DNA from: Sequoia sempervirens
Lineage: Eukaryota > Streptophyta > Pinopsida > Cupressales > Cupressaceae
DNA: 64,000 bases
Direction of reading: 5' to 3'
Assembly (NCBI GenBank): GCA_007258455.2
Contig: VDFB02193867.1
Coordinates: 572,955,105 to 573,019,104 of the forward strand
The first letter of the stretch is position 1. Every line of letters starts with the position of its first letter. Under the pieces are notes generated by a model, which did no database searches, had not been told where the DNA came from, and worked only from the letters and a program-made list of their open reading frames with translations. Below, piece by piece: positions 1 to 11,227 of the stretch. The position numbers and the translations under genes are program-made.

Positions 1-829
1 TTTAAAATAAAAACAAAGTAAATAAATAAATAATATAATTGATTATTAATATTCATTATTATAATATATATATATATTAATTAGTATGTAAATAAAAAAT
101 ATTATTATAGGTAAATTTAAAGAAAAAATAAATAAATTAAACTAAAATAATTAAAGTTAAAATAAATAAATAAATAACTAAATTGATTATTAATATATAT
201 TAATATATATTATATATATATATATATTACGTATATTATTATAAAAATGATCATTTTAATTATATAATATAAATTGAAAATATATAAATAAAGAATATTA
301 TTATATGTAAATTTTCATATAATATTATTTATAAAATTTACATATAATAATATCCTTTATTTGCATACTAGTAAATAATTTTTAAGTAAATTTAAAGTAA
401 AAAACAAATAAATTAAAATAAAATAATTAAAGTTAAAATAAATAAATAAATAACTAAATAATATAATTGATTATTAATATATATATATTATTATATATTA
501 TGTATATTATTATAAAAAATGATACTATAATGCATTTTTATTATATAATATAAATTAAAAAGATATAAATAAAGAATATTATTATATGTAAATTTTCATA
601 TAATACTATTTATAAAATTTACATAGAAAATTTTACATATAATAATATCCTTTATTTGCATACTAGTAAATAATTTTTAAGTAAATTTAAAGTAAAAACA
701 AAGTAATTAAAATTAAAATAAATAACATAATTGATTATTAATATTTATTATTATAATTTATATATATATATATAATATTTACATTTATATTTATATAATT
801 ATAAAATATAATATACTATGCATTTTATT
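1..829. repeat. AT-rich tandem repeat, ~295-bp period (left block)
   Basis: Almost pure A/T. The landmark GCATACTAGTAAATAATT starts at 363 and again at 658, giving a period of about 295 bp. Each unit carries a long inverted repeat: in one unit the arms are 288-315 and 333-360 (28 bp each, one mismatch, 17-nt loop), and a diverged version lies at 569-655. The same sequence continues at 8541-9480, so a LINE split the array. No coding potential. Confidence 0.8.
814..829. repeat. Target-site duplication of the LINE (left copy)
   Basis: TACTATGCATTTTATT is present here and again, identical, at 8525-8540, exactly bounding the LINE. A 16-bp direct repeat of this kind is the normal product of target-primed reverse transcription. 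Confidence 0.85.
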
Positions 830-1302
830 TTATTTTTATGAGTAAAAGGTTTTTATTTTATTGATAATAATATAAAAGATATTACATGCTAAACTTTAAT
901 ATCATAGCTCCTTCGAGGCCCCTAAGGCTAAAAGCATTCACCACCCCAAAAAATCCCCCTTCAACTACTTGCTGCATATTGCATTTTCACCAAACCCTAA
1001 TTACACAAAATCTATATCATTAAAAACTAGACCCAGCACCTAAATATTACTGAACGCACCATTTTTTACAGGGTGTGACCCACAAAAAACTCCCCATGAT
1101 TACACAACTTTACATAATTTGAATCCGAACGCCCTCAGAGCCTTGGATTTTCAGGAACATTCAGACTTGCATTGCTCACCATGAGCATCCTTCCATCTCC
1201 TTAAACTTGTCTCCTCCCTTCAGTCAAAAAGCGACAAATCGTTGTGTTTAATAGCAAAAATTTCAAAAAATGTTTCTAATTTCTCTGCTACCTTAGCCTT
1301 TG

Positions 1303-2235
1303 CTAATCATTTCTGCTTGCTCTCGCATCTTGCTGTTCACCCCTCCTCGCTCCACGCTTCTTTCGAAGAAATTGTTGTGGCACGCTTGCTTGTTCCTGTC
1401 GTTTGGCAGCTTCCTGGCATCGCAACGCTAATTTCAAGTTCTCCTATGCCATTGAAATTTCCAACTTATAGGCTTCTCTATCGGTTCTCCTCTGCCACCT
1501 TATGAATGGAATCAATCCTTCCTCAGTGGCCTCGTCCATGTCCTTTATGCCTTCTGATACATCATAACCCACACCTGGCACCACCCATTCTAGAAAGGAC
1601 TCCATCTTTCCTAGTAATTCTTCTTCAAATAGCATGAGCATCACCCATCTTATTTCTTTTATGTCCTCACCCAGCTCTAAAGCCCACACAAATATCATTG
1701 ATGCTATATCAACATTCAGACATCCTCTGTATGTTGTTTCCTGAAAATGTGGTCCTAACGTCTCCATCACCGCTTCCACCACTTCATCTTGCACACATTT
1801 TAACAGTTGCTTCAAACGTTTCACAGTCGGAGGACCAAAGAAGCCTTTATGTTGTAGTTTGGTTGAAAACCCCCACATCGCCTCCATCCTTGAATGCACT
1901 CGAATGTTCATTCCTCAAAATAACTTTGCTTAAAAGGTAAAGAATTTAACTCTTTTCACGGTTTAAAGCTTGTCTATCCCTGCCATTAGTGCCATCGTAC
2001 TCCCCATCTATCTTCATCATTTACAAAACATCCCACTTATCTGCAACCTTACAACATTTATTGGTTCTTCTGTTTTGAGAGATTAAGCCAGATTTTCCCA
2101 TATGCCATCCAGGTCACCTTCGTCCTTCGCATCAAGAACCTCCCCTGACATCGTCCTTGCTCCCACTTGAAAGGACATCCACTTGAAATTATTGAAATTT
2201 ATTGCCTTCATAACCGTTAACACCCTACCTTCCAT
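1303..2235 (-). pseudogene. Third reading frame of the LINE, downstream of RNase H; unknown protein
   Basis: The longest open stretch is 1911-1444 (155 residues from ATG). After a TAG at 1446-1444 the same frame continues 46 residues to a stop at 1305-1303, as a basic Q/E/R/A-rich segment that looks helical (QEAAKRQEQA, then RKKRGARRGEQQ). Upstream, an ATG at 2235 opens 50 residues in the same frame, and more short open pieces lie between 2083 and 1912 with stops and a probable frameshift. The middle part is acidic and helical, with sequence such as EALKIR-like leucine-spaced stretches and the segment VQDEVVEAVMETLG. It lies inside the TSD-bounded LINE on its sense strand. I do not recognise the family. 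It could be a genuine third ORF, a captured host fragment or a 3' transduction. Confidence 0.5.
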
Positions 2236-2356
2236 ACTTCACCCCTTTTTTCAAAATCCGCTACCAAACCATCATTTAAAGCTATAGCGCTCAATCAAAG
2301 GGATTAGCATTAGCCAACAAATAATCCCTCTCCAAGATAGCCAATTCAAGAATCCA

Positions 2357-2794
2357 CTACAAACTAACACCCCTTAAGTCCTCGACTACCAGCTTTGCAT
2401 CCTCATTAAAAGAAACTGCCCATTTAGATAGTCTATTCGCCTCTGTATTCCCTTCCCTCCTTATATGACTAACAAGAAAATCTTCAAAGGATTCCAATTC
2501 TTTTGAAATAGATTTAATAAAATTTTGTAGGTGCCAAGCCTTCGCCCCTGCATCCATAATTGCTGGAGTTATAATTAAGGAATCCCCTTCCAAATGTAAT
2601 TTCCTTATACCAAAAAATTTAGCTAAATTGACAGCTAATAACGCTGCTTTAGCTTCAGCCACATTGTTGGTCCCACACTCTAACTTCTTTGCTGCATAGG
2701 CAATTGTGTTGCCCAGGTGATCCCTAAAAATCACACTTGCTCCAAAAGGGTCGGGGTTGCCTCTGGCTGCTCCATCAAAATTCACCTTGACCAA
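2357..2794 (-). pseudogene. LINE ORF2 C-terminal RNase H domain
   Basis: 145 residues open to a stop at 2357. An RNase HI fold is indicated by VNFDGAARGNP (first Asp), NNVAEAKAAL (Glu) and EGDSLII (second Asp), followed by VSHIRREGNTEANRLSKWA. The last motif normally carries Asp in the A-D-x-L position but reads Asn here, so a catalytic carboxylate appears lost. It would degrade RNA in RNA:DNA hybrids during retrotransposition. It lies in a different frame from the preceding zf-RVT segment, so ORF2 is frameshifted at the junction near 2790. Confidence 0.85.
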
Positions 2795-4424
2795 CCTTTA
2801 AGAGGTTTTTCCCAGACAACCTTATCTTTACTTTCAATACTTGACTTACCCTTCACAGACCCCGACAAAGCTTTGATCCGAATACCCGGCCAAGCCCTTT
2901 GTATTCTACTATCTTCCAAAGAGAAAGGGTAGTGAAAATTTTGTGGGTGGGAAGCTGCAGAGCTCACCACTTCTTCAATACTACGATCAATACACCAAAG
3001 CAATCTTTTTAAGGTTTCACTTTTCTCCACAAAGATTCTCCTGTTTCCCTCTTTCCAAATCTCCCAAATCACCAAAGAAGGCATAACAATCCATATATGC
3101 TTGACAAAAAATATTTTTTCAACACCTTTGGCCAACTTTTAAAAACCTCTTTTAGAGTCCTTTGTAAAGGACTTTGCCACCCTAGCTTCTGTCGCACAAG
3201 ATCCCAACAACTTGCTGCCATCTCACACTGTATAAGCAAGTGATCTACTGATTCCTCAGCCTTGTCACACAACACACATTTCGAGGGGCCAACAAACCCT
3301 AACTGTTTCCTCCTATCACCTGTCAAAATTCTTCCCTTTATAGCTAGCCATGCGAAGGTGCCTGCTTTTGGAAGAACGTTCTTATTCCAACATATATTTT
3401 TTGCCCAAAAATCTTCCCTCTCCATGGATTCCAAAAGCTGATAACCAATTTTAACCAAATAACAACCATTGGAGGATCCACACCACACTATCTTATCCTC
3501 ATTCTCTGAAATGAAAACTTTCCGTTCTTGAAAGATCCTCTGCATAAATTGAATTTGTAGATTTGAAAGCCCCTCACCCAAAACCTCCTTCCACACCCAT
3601 TCTTCACCAAAAGGCCCCTATTTTAAAACCATATAATCTCGAACCTTGGTTCCCCATAATGGTGAGAAATGATTTTTAAGAACCAGAATATCAGGCTCTT
3701 CACCAATGTTTGGCATTCCATCCCATGAGTCTTCCCAAAATCTAGCCTTTAAACCATTACCGAGCTGCCAGGAGAGATGATTTAAAATCATCGGTCTACA
3801 AGACACTCTGAAATTCCAGATTGCTAAGCCTTTTGGAGGATTGCGAATTGTAAAAATTCTATGATCTTCATTCGAATCTAGATATTTTGCTTTTAGAATT
3901 TTAACCCACAACAGGTCTGGATTGGCATACATACTCCAAACCAATTTCGCACCCAGAGCTTCATTCAAAAGCTGCCAATTCCTCAAACTAGCCCCACCTT
4001 TGTCCTTAGCTCTACAAATTTTATCCCACGCAAGAAACGAAATTTTGTCTTCATCACTAGCCCCATTCCAAAAGAATTTTCTCATTCGTTGCCCAATATA
4101 GTTAATCACTTTCTTTGGGATTTTTAAACATATCATTGAGTAAATAGGAATAGCAGAGATGACAGATTTAAGCATTAAAATTCTGCCAGCCGAAGTGAGC
4201 CATTTGCTCTTCCATCCATCCATTCGATTTAGGCATGACTCCACTAGATCTTTCCAAATACCTGCTCTATTTCCGCCCCCAAAAAGAGGGATGCCTAAAT
4301 ATTTATTCGGGAGGGTTCCAACCCTCTTGCCAAGGATCTTGCATATATCTGATTGTCTTTGGATTGGAGTGTTAAAAAAGAAGATTTTTGATTTGCGCCA
4401 ATTGATGCATTGACCTAAAGCCAA
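2782..4424 (-). pseudogene. LINE ORF2: region after the RT palm, and zf-RVT
   Basis: Open pieces 4424-3618, 3596-3069 and 3135-2782 are the conserved region after the RT fingers/palm. Hallmarks are LPNKYLGIPLFGG, RMDGWKSKWLTSAGR and FFWNGASDEDKISFLAWDKIC, then the zf-RVT domain with KAGTFAWLAIKGRILT, CVLCDKAEESVDHLLIQC (Cys/His cluster) and a downstream W-rich stretch. The first two pieces share a frame with one stop between them (3618-3620). A frameshift separates 3596-3069 from 3135-2782. Family knowledge: this region belongs to the ORF2 polyprotein of plant LINEs. Confidence 0.88.
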
Positions 4425-6585
4425 ACCATATTTTATCGAGAGAGCTTTTCATCACCTGGGCTTCTCTTAAGGTTGCATCCCCCATCAAAAAAGTATCATC
4501 AACAAACTGGAGGTGCGATATGGGTTCTACACCTTCCGCAATTTTAATTCCTTTCCACTAACCCTCTCTACACTTTTGAGAAATCAACCTTCCTAACACC
4601 TCTGCAAGAATAATAAATAGAGAAGGTGATATAGGGTCACCTTGTCTAATCCCCTTAGAAGAGTCAAAGAAACCTTGGGGGCTTCCATTTACCAAAACAG
4701 AAAAATGAGGCATACTAATACAACTTTCAACCCAAGTTCACCATTCAAGACCAAAGCCAAATTTATCAAGCACTTTCAACAAAAAGTTCCTGTTTACCTC
4801 ATCATATGCTCTTCTTATATCAAGCTTGACCATCATTTTCTCAAATTTTTCCATCCGAACTGAATGAATGGTTTCATGTGCTACTATAACACCTTCAAAA
4901 ATTGATCTATTTGGAGAAAACCCACTTTGTTCTAATGAAATCACAGAGCCTAAAACCTTTTTCAGCCTATTGGCAATAACTTTTGAAATAATTTTATAGA
5001 CTGTATTGCATAAAGAAATAGGCTTGAAGTCCTCAAAGGAGTTGGTTACTGACCTTTTCGGGATGAGGGCAATAAATGTGTTATTTAGACCTTTGAGAAT
5101 AAAACCGCTCCTCCTGGATTCTTCCACCACATCCCATATATCATTAGCAAAGATATTCCAAAATTTTTGGAAAAAAATTGTTGGGAATCCATCTGGGTCT
5201 GGGGCTTTATCCCCTCCTAAACCAAATAAAGATTTCTTCACTTCCTTCAGGGAAACTTCCTCCATTAGCATGGCATTTTGGGCCTCCGAAATGCAGCATG
5301 GGATGACATCCAAGATATCAAAATTTTCAAATGAATCAACTGAAGCTGAGTTAAAGCTCTTTGTGAAAAATCTTGTGGCCTCCTTATTAATTTGAGTAGC
5401 ATCAACCAAAGTTTCCCCATTACCATATTTGATAGACATAATTTTATTTGTAGATCCGCGGACCTTAACAGAATTGTGAAAGAACTTAGAGTTCCTATCT
5501 CCTTCTTTCAACCATGTTTCCCTAGATTTTTGCCGCCAAAAGATTTCTTCTCGAGCTAGGGCTTCTGAGTATTCTTTATTTAACTTAATCTCCAACTCAA
5601 AATATTCTTCCCTCATCCCATGCTCAATCACCTTCATATGCAAGGCATTTAACACTTCCTCCAATCTTAATTTTTCAGCAAAGATATTTCTAAAGAATTC
5701 CTGATTCCAAGTTTTTAACTTCTCTTTAAGGTTTTGCAACTTTTTGAAGAAGATAAATGCTTTATAACCAGAGCACCTTGGAGCATTCGTCCACCAATCA
5801 CTCACCAGGTCCTTAAAACCCTCCACTCGAAACCACATCATTTCAAACTTGAATGGGCATATGTCCGAAGTAGAATCCTCTTGGATTCTCAAACTGATCG
5901 GATAATGATCTAAACCAGTTATTGGAAGGATCTCCGCCTCACAAGACCAATTCTGCACTGCCCAGTTTCCTGCCAGAAAAAATCTATCTAGTTTTTCTGC
6001 AATATTTAGGAAACCCCCTCTTCTATTTGTCCATGTAAATTCACCTTTTTTAAAGAGTATTTCTATCAGACCAGTATTTACTGCAAAATCACAAAAATCC
6101 TGTTGGCTTTGTCCAGCCCAACACACACCCCCAAATTTATCTGAAGGTCTCATTATCGTGTTGAAATCACCACCTAGAAGGAACATTCTTCCTTCTTCTT
6201 CACTTAAGATCCCAGAGCGCTCTTGCCATAGCACCTTTTTTTGAGATGATTTATTTGGTCCATAGATGTTGAGGATGGAGAAACTTTCTCGTAATTGTTT
6301 CAACTCCACCCTAAACCATTGCCAGCTTTTTCCCTGTCTAACAACTTCAACATCCACTAAAGAGTCATTCCAAAGTAGACCCAAACCCCCAAAAGCACCC
6401 TTAGCTCCTGACATTGAACAGTTCCAGCGACCAAAACACTTTGAAAAGAAAACAAAATATGATTTCTTAATCTTTGTTTCTTGAAGCATAACTAAAGTCG
6501 ATCTCATTTGATCAAAGCACCTTTTGATCAAACGAATCTTGTTAGAGGAATTGCAGCCCCTGACATTCCACGAAAGGATCTTTAT
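4425..6585 (-). pseudogene. LINE ORF2: endonuclease and reverse transcriptase
   Basis: The endonuclease begins at ILSWNVRGCN (just downstream of 6585), followed by LQETKIKKS, GGDFNTIMRPSDKFGG, and GLDHYPISL near its end. The RT follows: GDKAPDPDGF, FKPISLCNTVYKIISKVIANRL, LEQSGFSPNRSI, MVKLDIRRAYDEVN, then after a TGA at 4740-4738 the frame continues with GIRQGDPISPSLF and the catalytic FVDD (4508-4497). A second nonsense codon lies near 4562 and a frameshift near 4430. The expected start codon reads ATA (6585-6583) and overlaps the ORF1 stop TAA (6584-6582), which suggests an original ATGA stop-start overlap. Confidence 0.92.
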
Positions 6586-8153
6586 GACTGCCGGGGAAAG
6601 GCATATCTTTTCCCCGATCTCAATTTGCTTTGTCCAGCTGCATTTCCAGCTATTTCAAGCCGCATCCTGTTTGTTTTGGGGCCTCTCTTCTTCTTCTCAC
6701 CAATCTTAGCTTTAATATTTAGGGCTAATGTTTGGTCAATGGTTCTCTTCTCAACAATGCCAATGTTTTCTTACAAACCAAGGACATCTTCACCATCCTG
6801 ATCTTCATCTGAATCTGACTATGAGGCTAAATATTCCAAATCACCCCCACTGTCTCTAACCCCTTCAAAGGAATTATCTAAGTTTCTTATTGGAGATATG
6901 GGAATATCCTTATAAACAGGTTCTTCCTCCTCTTCTCCATAGCCAACTTCTGGATATAGGATTCTTGTATTACCTTCTAGAGCTTCGTGAGTTTGAGGTG
7001 GTTGTTCCCACTGTTCATCAGGTTTTCCCGATCTGTTCTGCAACATCCCCATCTCCCTTGAGGAATCTTCCTTAGGCTGAGAATTCGAGTTACCAACCTG
7101 AAAAGGATAGTTGTTTCTTTGTTCTTTTCCATGGTAGAGATTCTGCTCCGGTGGGTGAGCACTTTCATTCTGTGTTGAGTCCTCTTGTCTCATCAAGAAG
7201 ATATTGTCACTCCTTATATCTTCCAAACCAATTGGTTGCCCCAACAAGTTTTCCTTTTCACCTCCTCTCTTTTCAATAGGGGTTTCCCTTAGGGTTTCAT
7301 CTAAATTACCAGAATGATCCTTCCATTTCAAAGATCTCACCTCGTAACCACTGGAAAATAAGGAATCTATTTCCTTCTTCTGGATTCCTTCCCAACCATT
7401 AGACACTTCCATTGGATTATAAAAATCATTTGAACTCTGAGGACCCCATTCTTGAGTTTTCCCACTGCCTTCCCAATGCATTACCTCTAAAAGGTTTATT
7501 ATCTCCTCAACTAAAGAGTTTTGAACTAGTCCCTTTTCCTTTTCCAAAGGATCTCTGTTATCTTTAGAAGGATTTTTTCCAATACAACTCAAGCATTCAA
7601 AGGGGGCGTCCTCTATCTCTAATTTCTGACGCCAAAGGCCTTCCCTTGTTTTAAGTTCTAGCATTTCTGGCAATGAATGAATCCCCTGCCGCATAACACA
7701 GATCTTAGGGAAGATGCTAAAGTCTATTTTATCAACAAACTCTTCCAACTTTACAAAGCATCCAAGCTTACTACCAATCTTTCTCAATGTTTCCTGATCC
7801 CAATACTCTTGAGGGAGATTTTTCAATCTTATCCATACAGGGATTTCCTCTACCGTTGTTTCATTGGGGTTAAAATTTGGAGTCCAATCTTTTATGAAAA
7901 AACCTATTCCCTCCATTACAAAAGGGCCACTGTTGATGATCCACTCCTTATCCTAGGTTGTTTTACATATTACAAGATAAAAACCATTTTCCAGGGTTTT
8001 TAGATCACACTCTTTTCCCCAATTTTTATCACACCATGCCCGATTTTTTGTAAAATCAGGCCATTTTCCCCCCCATTTCATAAAAAAATCCCTAGCTTTT
8101 AAAAATTTTACCGAATCACTCCATTCTCTATTTTCCAGAAGCAAAGAAGTCAT
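6582..8153 (-). pseudogene. LINE ORF1 (DUF4283-type nucleic-acid-binding protein)
   Basis: One frame runs from about 8153 to the TAA at 6584-6582, broken by TAG at 7955-7953, TAG at 6821-6819 and TAA near 6774. The N-terminal part matches the DUF4283-type domain of plant LINE ORF1 proteins: FLKARDFFMKWGGKW, VWIRLKNLPQEYWDQETLRK and IGSKLGCFVKLEEF. A short CLSC remnant stands where a zinc knuckle is usually found. A long hydrophilic region follows, and the C-terminus is basic (EKKKRGPKTNRMRLE). These proteins coat the LINE RNA. The N-terminus above 8153 cannot be fixed. Confidence 0.8.
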
Positions 8154-8524
8154 AGTTGCATAAGAGATACTCGCATTACCTTACTTGTGCCAACTTTATC
8201 CACTTGTTGCTTCAGGCACCAAAACTTGCCTTCTACCTGTCTGAAGTCAACCCTCTCCGTTAAATGCCAAGATCTAAAATGCTCACCCTTTTAGGGTTGC
8301 AATCGCGCTCTTCGCCCACCAGCGTCCAAATCTCCAGCCGTAATATTCTTATTAGCTGGAGCCTGCCAAGCCTGATATGTTTTTGCCCTTTTGGGGTTAT
8401 GGTATTGCCGACCCCTTCGCTTATTGAAAGGCCAATGGGCCTATGCTCCAACTCCATAGTGCAGATCCTTGTGTTGTCGAAAACCTTCCCTGTGTTGTCG
8501 CTCCGCCATTTCTTCTTCTTCCAT
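8154..8524 (-). other. LINE 5' leader
   Basis: Moderately GC-rich 371 bp between the upstream TSD and the recognisable ORF1. Transcripts would begin near 8524 with a purine-rich start containing ATGGAAGAAGAAG. A 27-codon frame opens there and closes, and other short frames follow. Plant LINEs carry an internal promoter in this position, but I see no specific promoter motif. Confidence 0.5.
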
Positions 8525-8540
8525 TACTATGCATTTTATT
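8525..8540. repeat. Target-site duplication of the LINE (right copy)
   Basis: TACTATGCATTTTATT, identical to 814-829. It marks the 5' end of the LINE and the re-entry into the AT-rich repeat. Confidence 0.85.
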
Positions 8541-9480
8541 ATATACTATGTATATTATTATTATAATAATGATACTATAATGCACTTTAATTATATAATA
8601 TAAATTAATAATATATAAATAAAGAATATTATTTTATGTAAATTTTCATATAATACTATTTATAAAATTTACATAGAAAAATTTACATATAATAATCTGT
8701 TAAATAATTTTTAAGTAAATTTAAAGAAAAAACAAATAATTAAAATTAAAATAAATAACATAATTGATTATATATATATATATACAATTTACATTTATAT
8801 TTATATAATTATAAAATATAATATACTATGCATATTATTATAATAATGATATTATAATGCATTTTAATTATATAAGATAATAACATATATTTATATTTAT
8901 TATATGATGATTTAATAATATAAATTAATAATATGTATTTTATTATATAATATTATCTTATATAAATAAAAGAGCATATAATGCAATATTATATATAAAA
9001 TTTACATCATATATTATTTATAATTATATTGTATTATTAGAATATTAAAATTTAATAATATAAATTAATAATATATGACTATAAAATATTATTATATGTA
9101 AATTTTCTATGATAATATTATTATAATAATGATAATATAATGTATTTTAATTAACATATAATAAAATATATAATATATATTTATATTTATTATATGATAA
9201 TTTAATAATATAAAATAATAATATAGAAATAAAGAATCTTATTAGATGTAAATTTTCATATATTACTATTTATAAAATTTACATAGAAAAAATTATATAT
9301 AATATATTTATTTACATACTAGTAAATAGTATATATATAAATTACAATAATAAATATTAATAATCAATTATATTATTTATTTATTTATTTTAATTCAAAA
9401 TTATTTAAAAATTACTTTGTTTTTACTTTAAATTTATTGAAAAAATTATTTATGATTTTAAGTTTTTAAAATATATATTT
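8541..9480. repeat. AT-rich tandem repeat (right block)
   Basis: Continuation of the 1-829 array. The TTAAGTAAATTTAAAG landmark recurs near 8711, and the internal inverted repeat (ATAAAGAATATTATT arm with its complement) recurs around 8620-8695 and, diverged, at 9228-9310. No genes. Confidence 0.75.
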
Positions 9481-9675
9481 AAGCTAACTTTTTTTAAAAC
9501 TGAAGGGTTGCATACTTTAAAAACTGAAGGGTTGTTGTGCCTGTGTCTGCATTGTCATGCGTTTCGTTTCGTCCACGGGTGCGAGTACTGACAATTTGAC
9601 ATCCTGGGATGCATTTTGTGTGCTGCATAGACAGGGACAACTATTCCATTAACAAGGCATGGTGTCCCTCATTGT

Positions 9676-9839
9676 CATAGGAAATATTTTCACACTTGAT
9701 ATCAAAGGTATAACACAAAAAGTAGGGTAGGTGTTTTGGGTAGAGATTTTTGGAAACCATAGGAAATATTTTCACACTAGATATCAAAGGTATAACACAA
9801 AAAGTAGGCTAGGTGTTTTGGGTAGAGATTTTTGGAAAA
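9676..9839. repeat. 82-bp tandem duplication
   Basis: Two near-identical 82-bp copies, 9676-9757 and 9758-9839, both beginning CATAGGAAATATTTTCACAC and ending in GTAGAGATTTTTGGAAA. Only a few substitutions separate them, so the duplication is recent. No gene contact. Confidence 0.85.
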
Positions 9840-11227
9840 ATAAGGTATAAAATGAGATTGTCTTAGGTGGATCAACATTGGCATTTCTTAACAAAGGCAA
9901 AAAAGAGTCAAGTAAGACCATCTAGAAGCTTTTCACAAGTGCATTTTCAACTTGCATGGTTAGATGTTGAGCACTGATCTTTGAACATGCTAACAACTAT
10001 AAAATATATATGAGTGTATATATATATATATTGAAATGTAATTTATTGTTTCTAGTATTCAAATAATTTTAGTTTATTCTTATATTCCTATTGTGTAAAG
10101 GTTGTAAGTAGTTTTGAGATTATGACATAAACGTTGTAATAATTTAAATACATATTGATTGTTGCTTTTCAATGCCTTTAAATCACATATATAAATACAC
10201 CAACAATTATAATGCATCTATTTGTAATCATGGGAATACAACAATGTTAGACTTGGGTTTAAGATGCATATTTACTATTTTCAATTCTTGGTCTGAATCT
10301 CCTCTCTAGATTATCAAAGTGATAAGGTGATTACAAATAGATTACATATCTACGATTCTAATGGTATGAAATGTTTAAGTTACTTATATAATATCGACTT
10401 CACTTTCATTATGAAATTACTTACTATTAAGTTTGTTGTCTTAACCAAATTTGTGTAAAGGAAAAAATATATTCATGTTTACAAACTCTTATGATTTTTT
10501 TTATTACAAATCATCTTTAATTGCTTCGATTAATACTTTACAAACATCATAGTTAATCAATATATACTATACTCAAATATTCCTTGTAACTCTACTCACT
10601 CATGCTTGGGGTAAATATTTATGCATTCAAAATATCATAGTATTTCCTTTATATGAATGCTCACAACAACAAGAGAAATGCTATTTCACTTGATACAGCC
10701 TTGTGAAGTGGTGTGTGAAGTAACCCCTATTTAAGTAAAAAGGCTTGATAAATTTCTATAACACTTTAATGCAATAGAATAATTTTTAAATAATATTCTG
10801 TAGACCACAACTACGTGCCAAAGGATTGGGTTACCCATGTGCTTCTCATTATACAAATCACCCTTGAATTTTACAATGTGACAATAATCAAACCTCAAGT
10901 TTTGTATTATGAATATTGTTTGAGAGTCTCATGAAAATCCTATTTGAATATTTCTTGTGAATTGATTTGGTATTTTTTTTGGTTCTCTTAGCAACCTATG
11001 GTCAATTTAGACCATGTTGATTTGATGAGGGTGAAACATGTATTGTAATACCCACTCTATCATGGATATTTTGATAGTTAAAGACTTTTGAGGGTATTAT
11101 TATTCAAAGGTCTGATGGTGTTAGCAAACCTTTATATCTAGCTTTTCATAATTTAACGTATATTCTTCTCAAAATTAAAATTTTATATGAAATATGGAAT
11201 GGAATTGCAAAGGTTGGTTGAATTAAA
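9840..11227. other. Non-coding AT-rich stretch
   Basis: No recognisable gene or element. There is a (TA)n tract around 10015-10030 and scattered short stops in all frames. Nothing else seen. Confidence 0.6.

Larger units (their letters stand above)
830..8524 (-). mobile_element. Full-length LINE (plant L1 type with RNase H), degenerate
   Basis: A 7.7-kb non-LTR retrotransposon read on the minus strand. In sense order: short 5'UTR (8524-8154), ORF1 with a DUF4283-type domain, ORF2 with AP-like endonuclease, RT, zf-RVT and RNase H, then a ~1.5-kb tail holding a third reading frame, ending in a short A-rich tract (sense TAAAAATAA, 838-830). Identical 16-bp TSDs flank it, so both ends are intact. 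Nonsense codons and frameshifts in every ORF make it inactive. Plant L1 lineages with a C-terminal RNase H are known; the extra 3' frame is what I cannot place. Confidence 0.9.

Noticed and set aside
1242..1505. 87-codon plus-strand frame
   Set aside because: Opposite strand of the LINE third reading frame, no domain, no supporting context.
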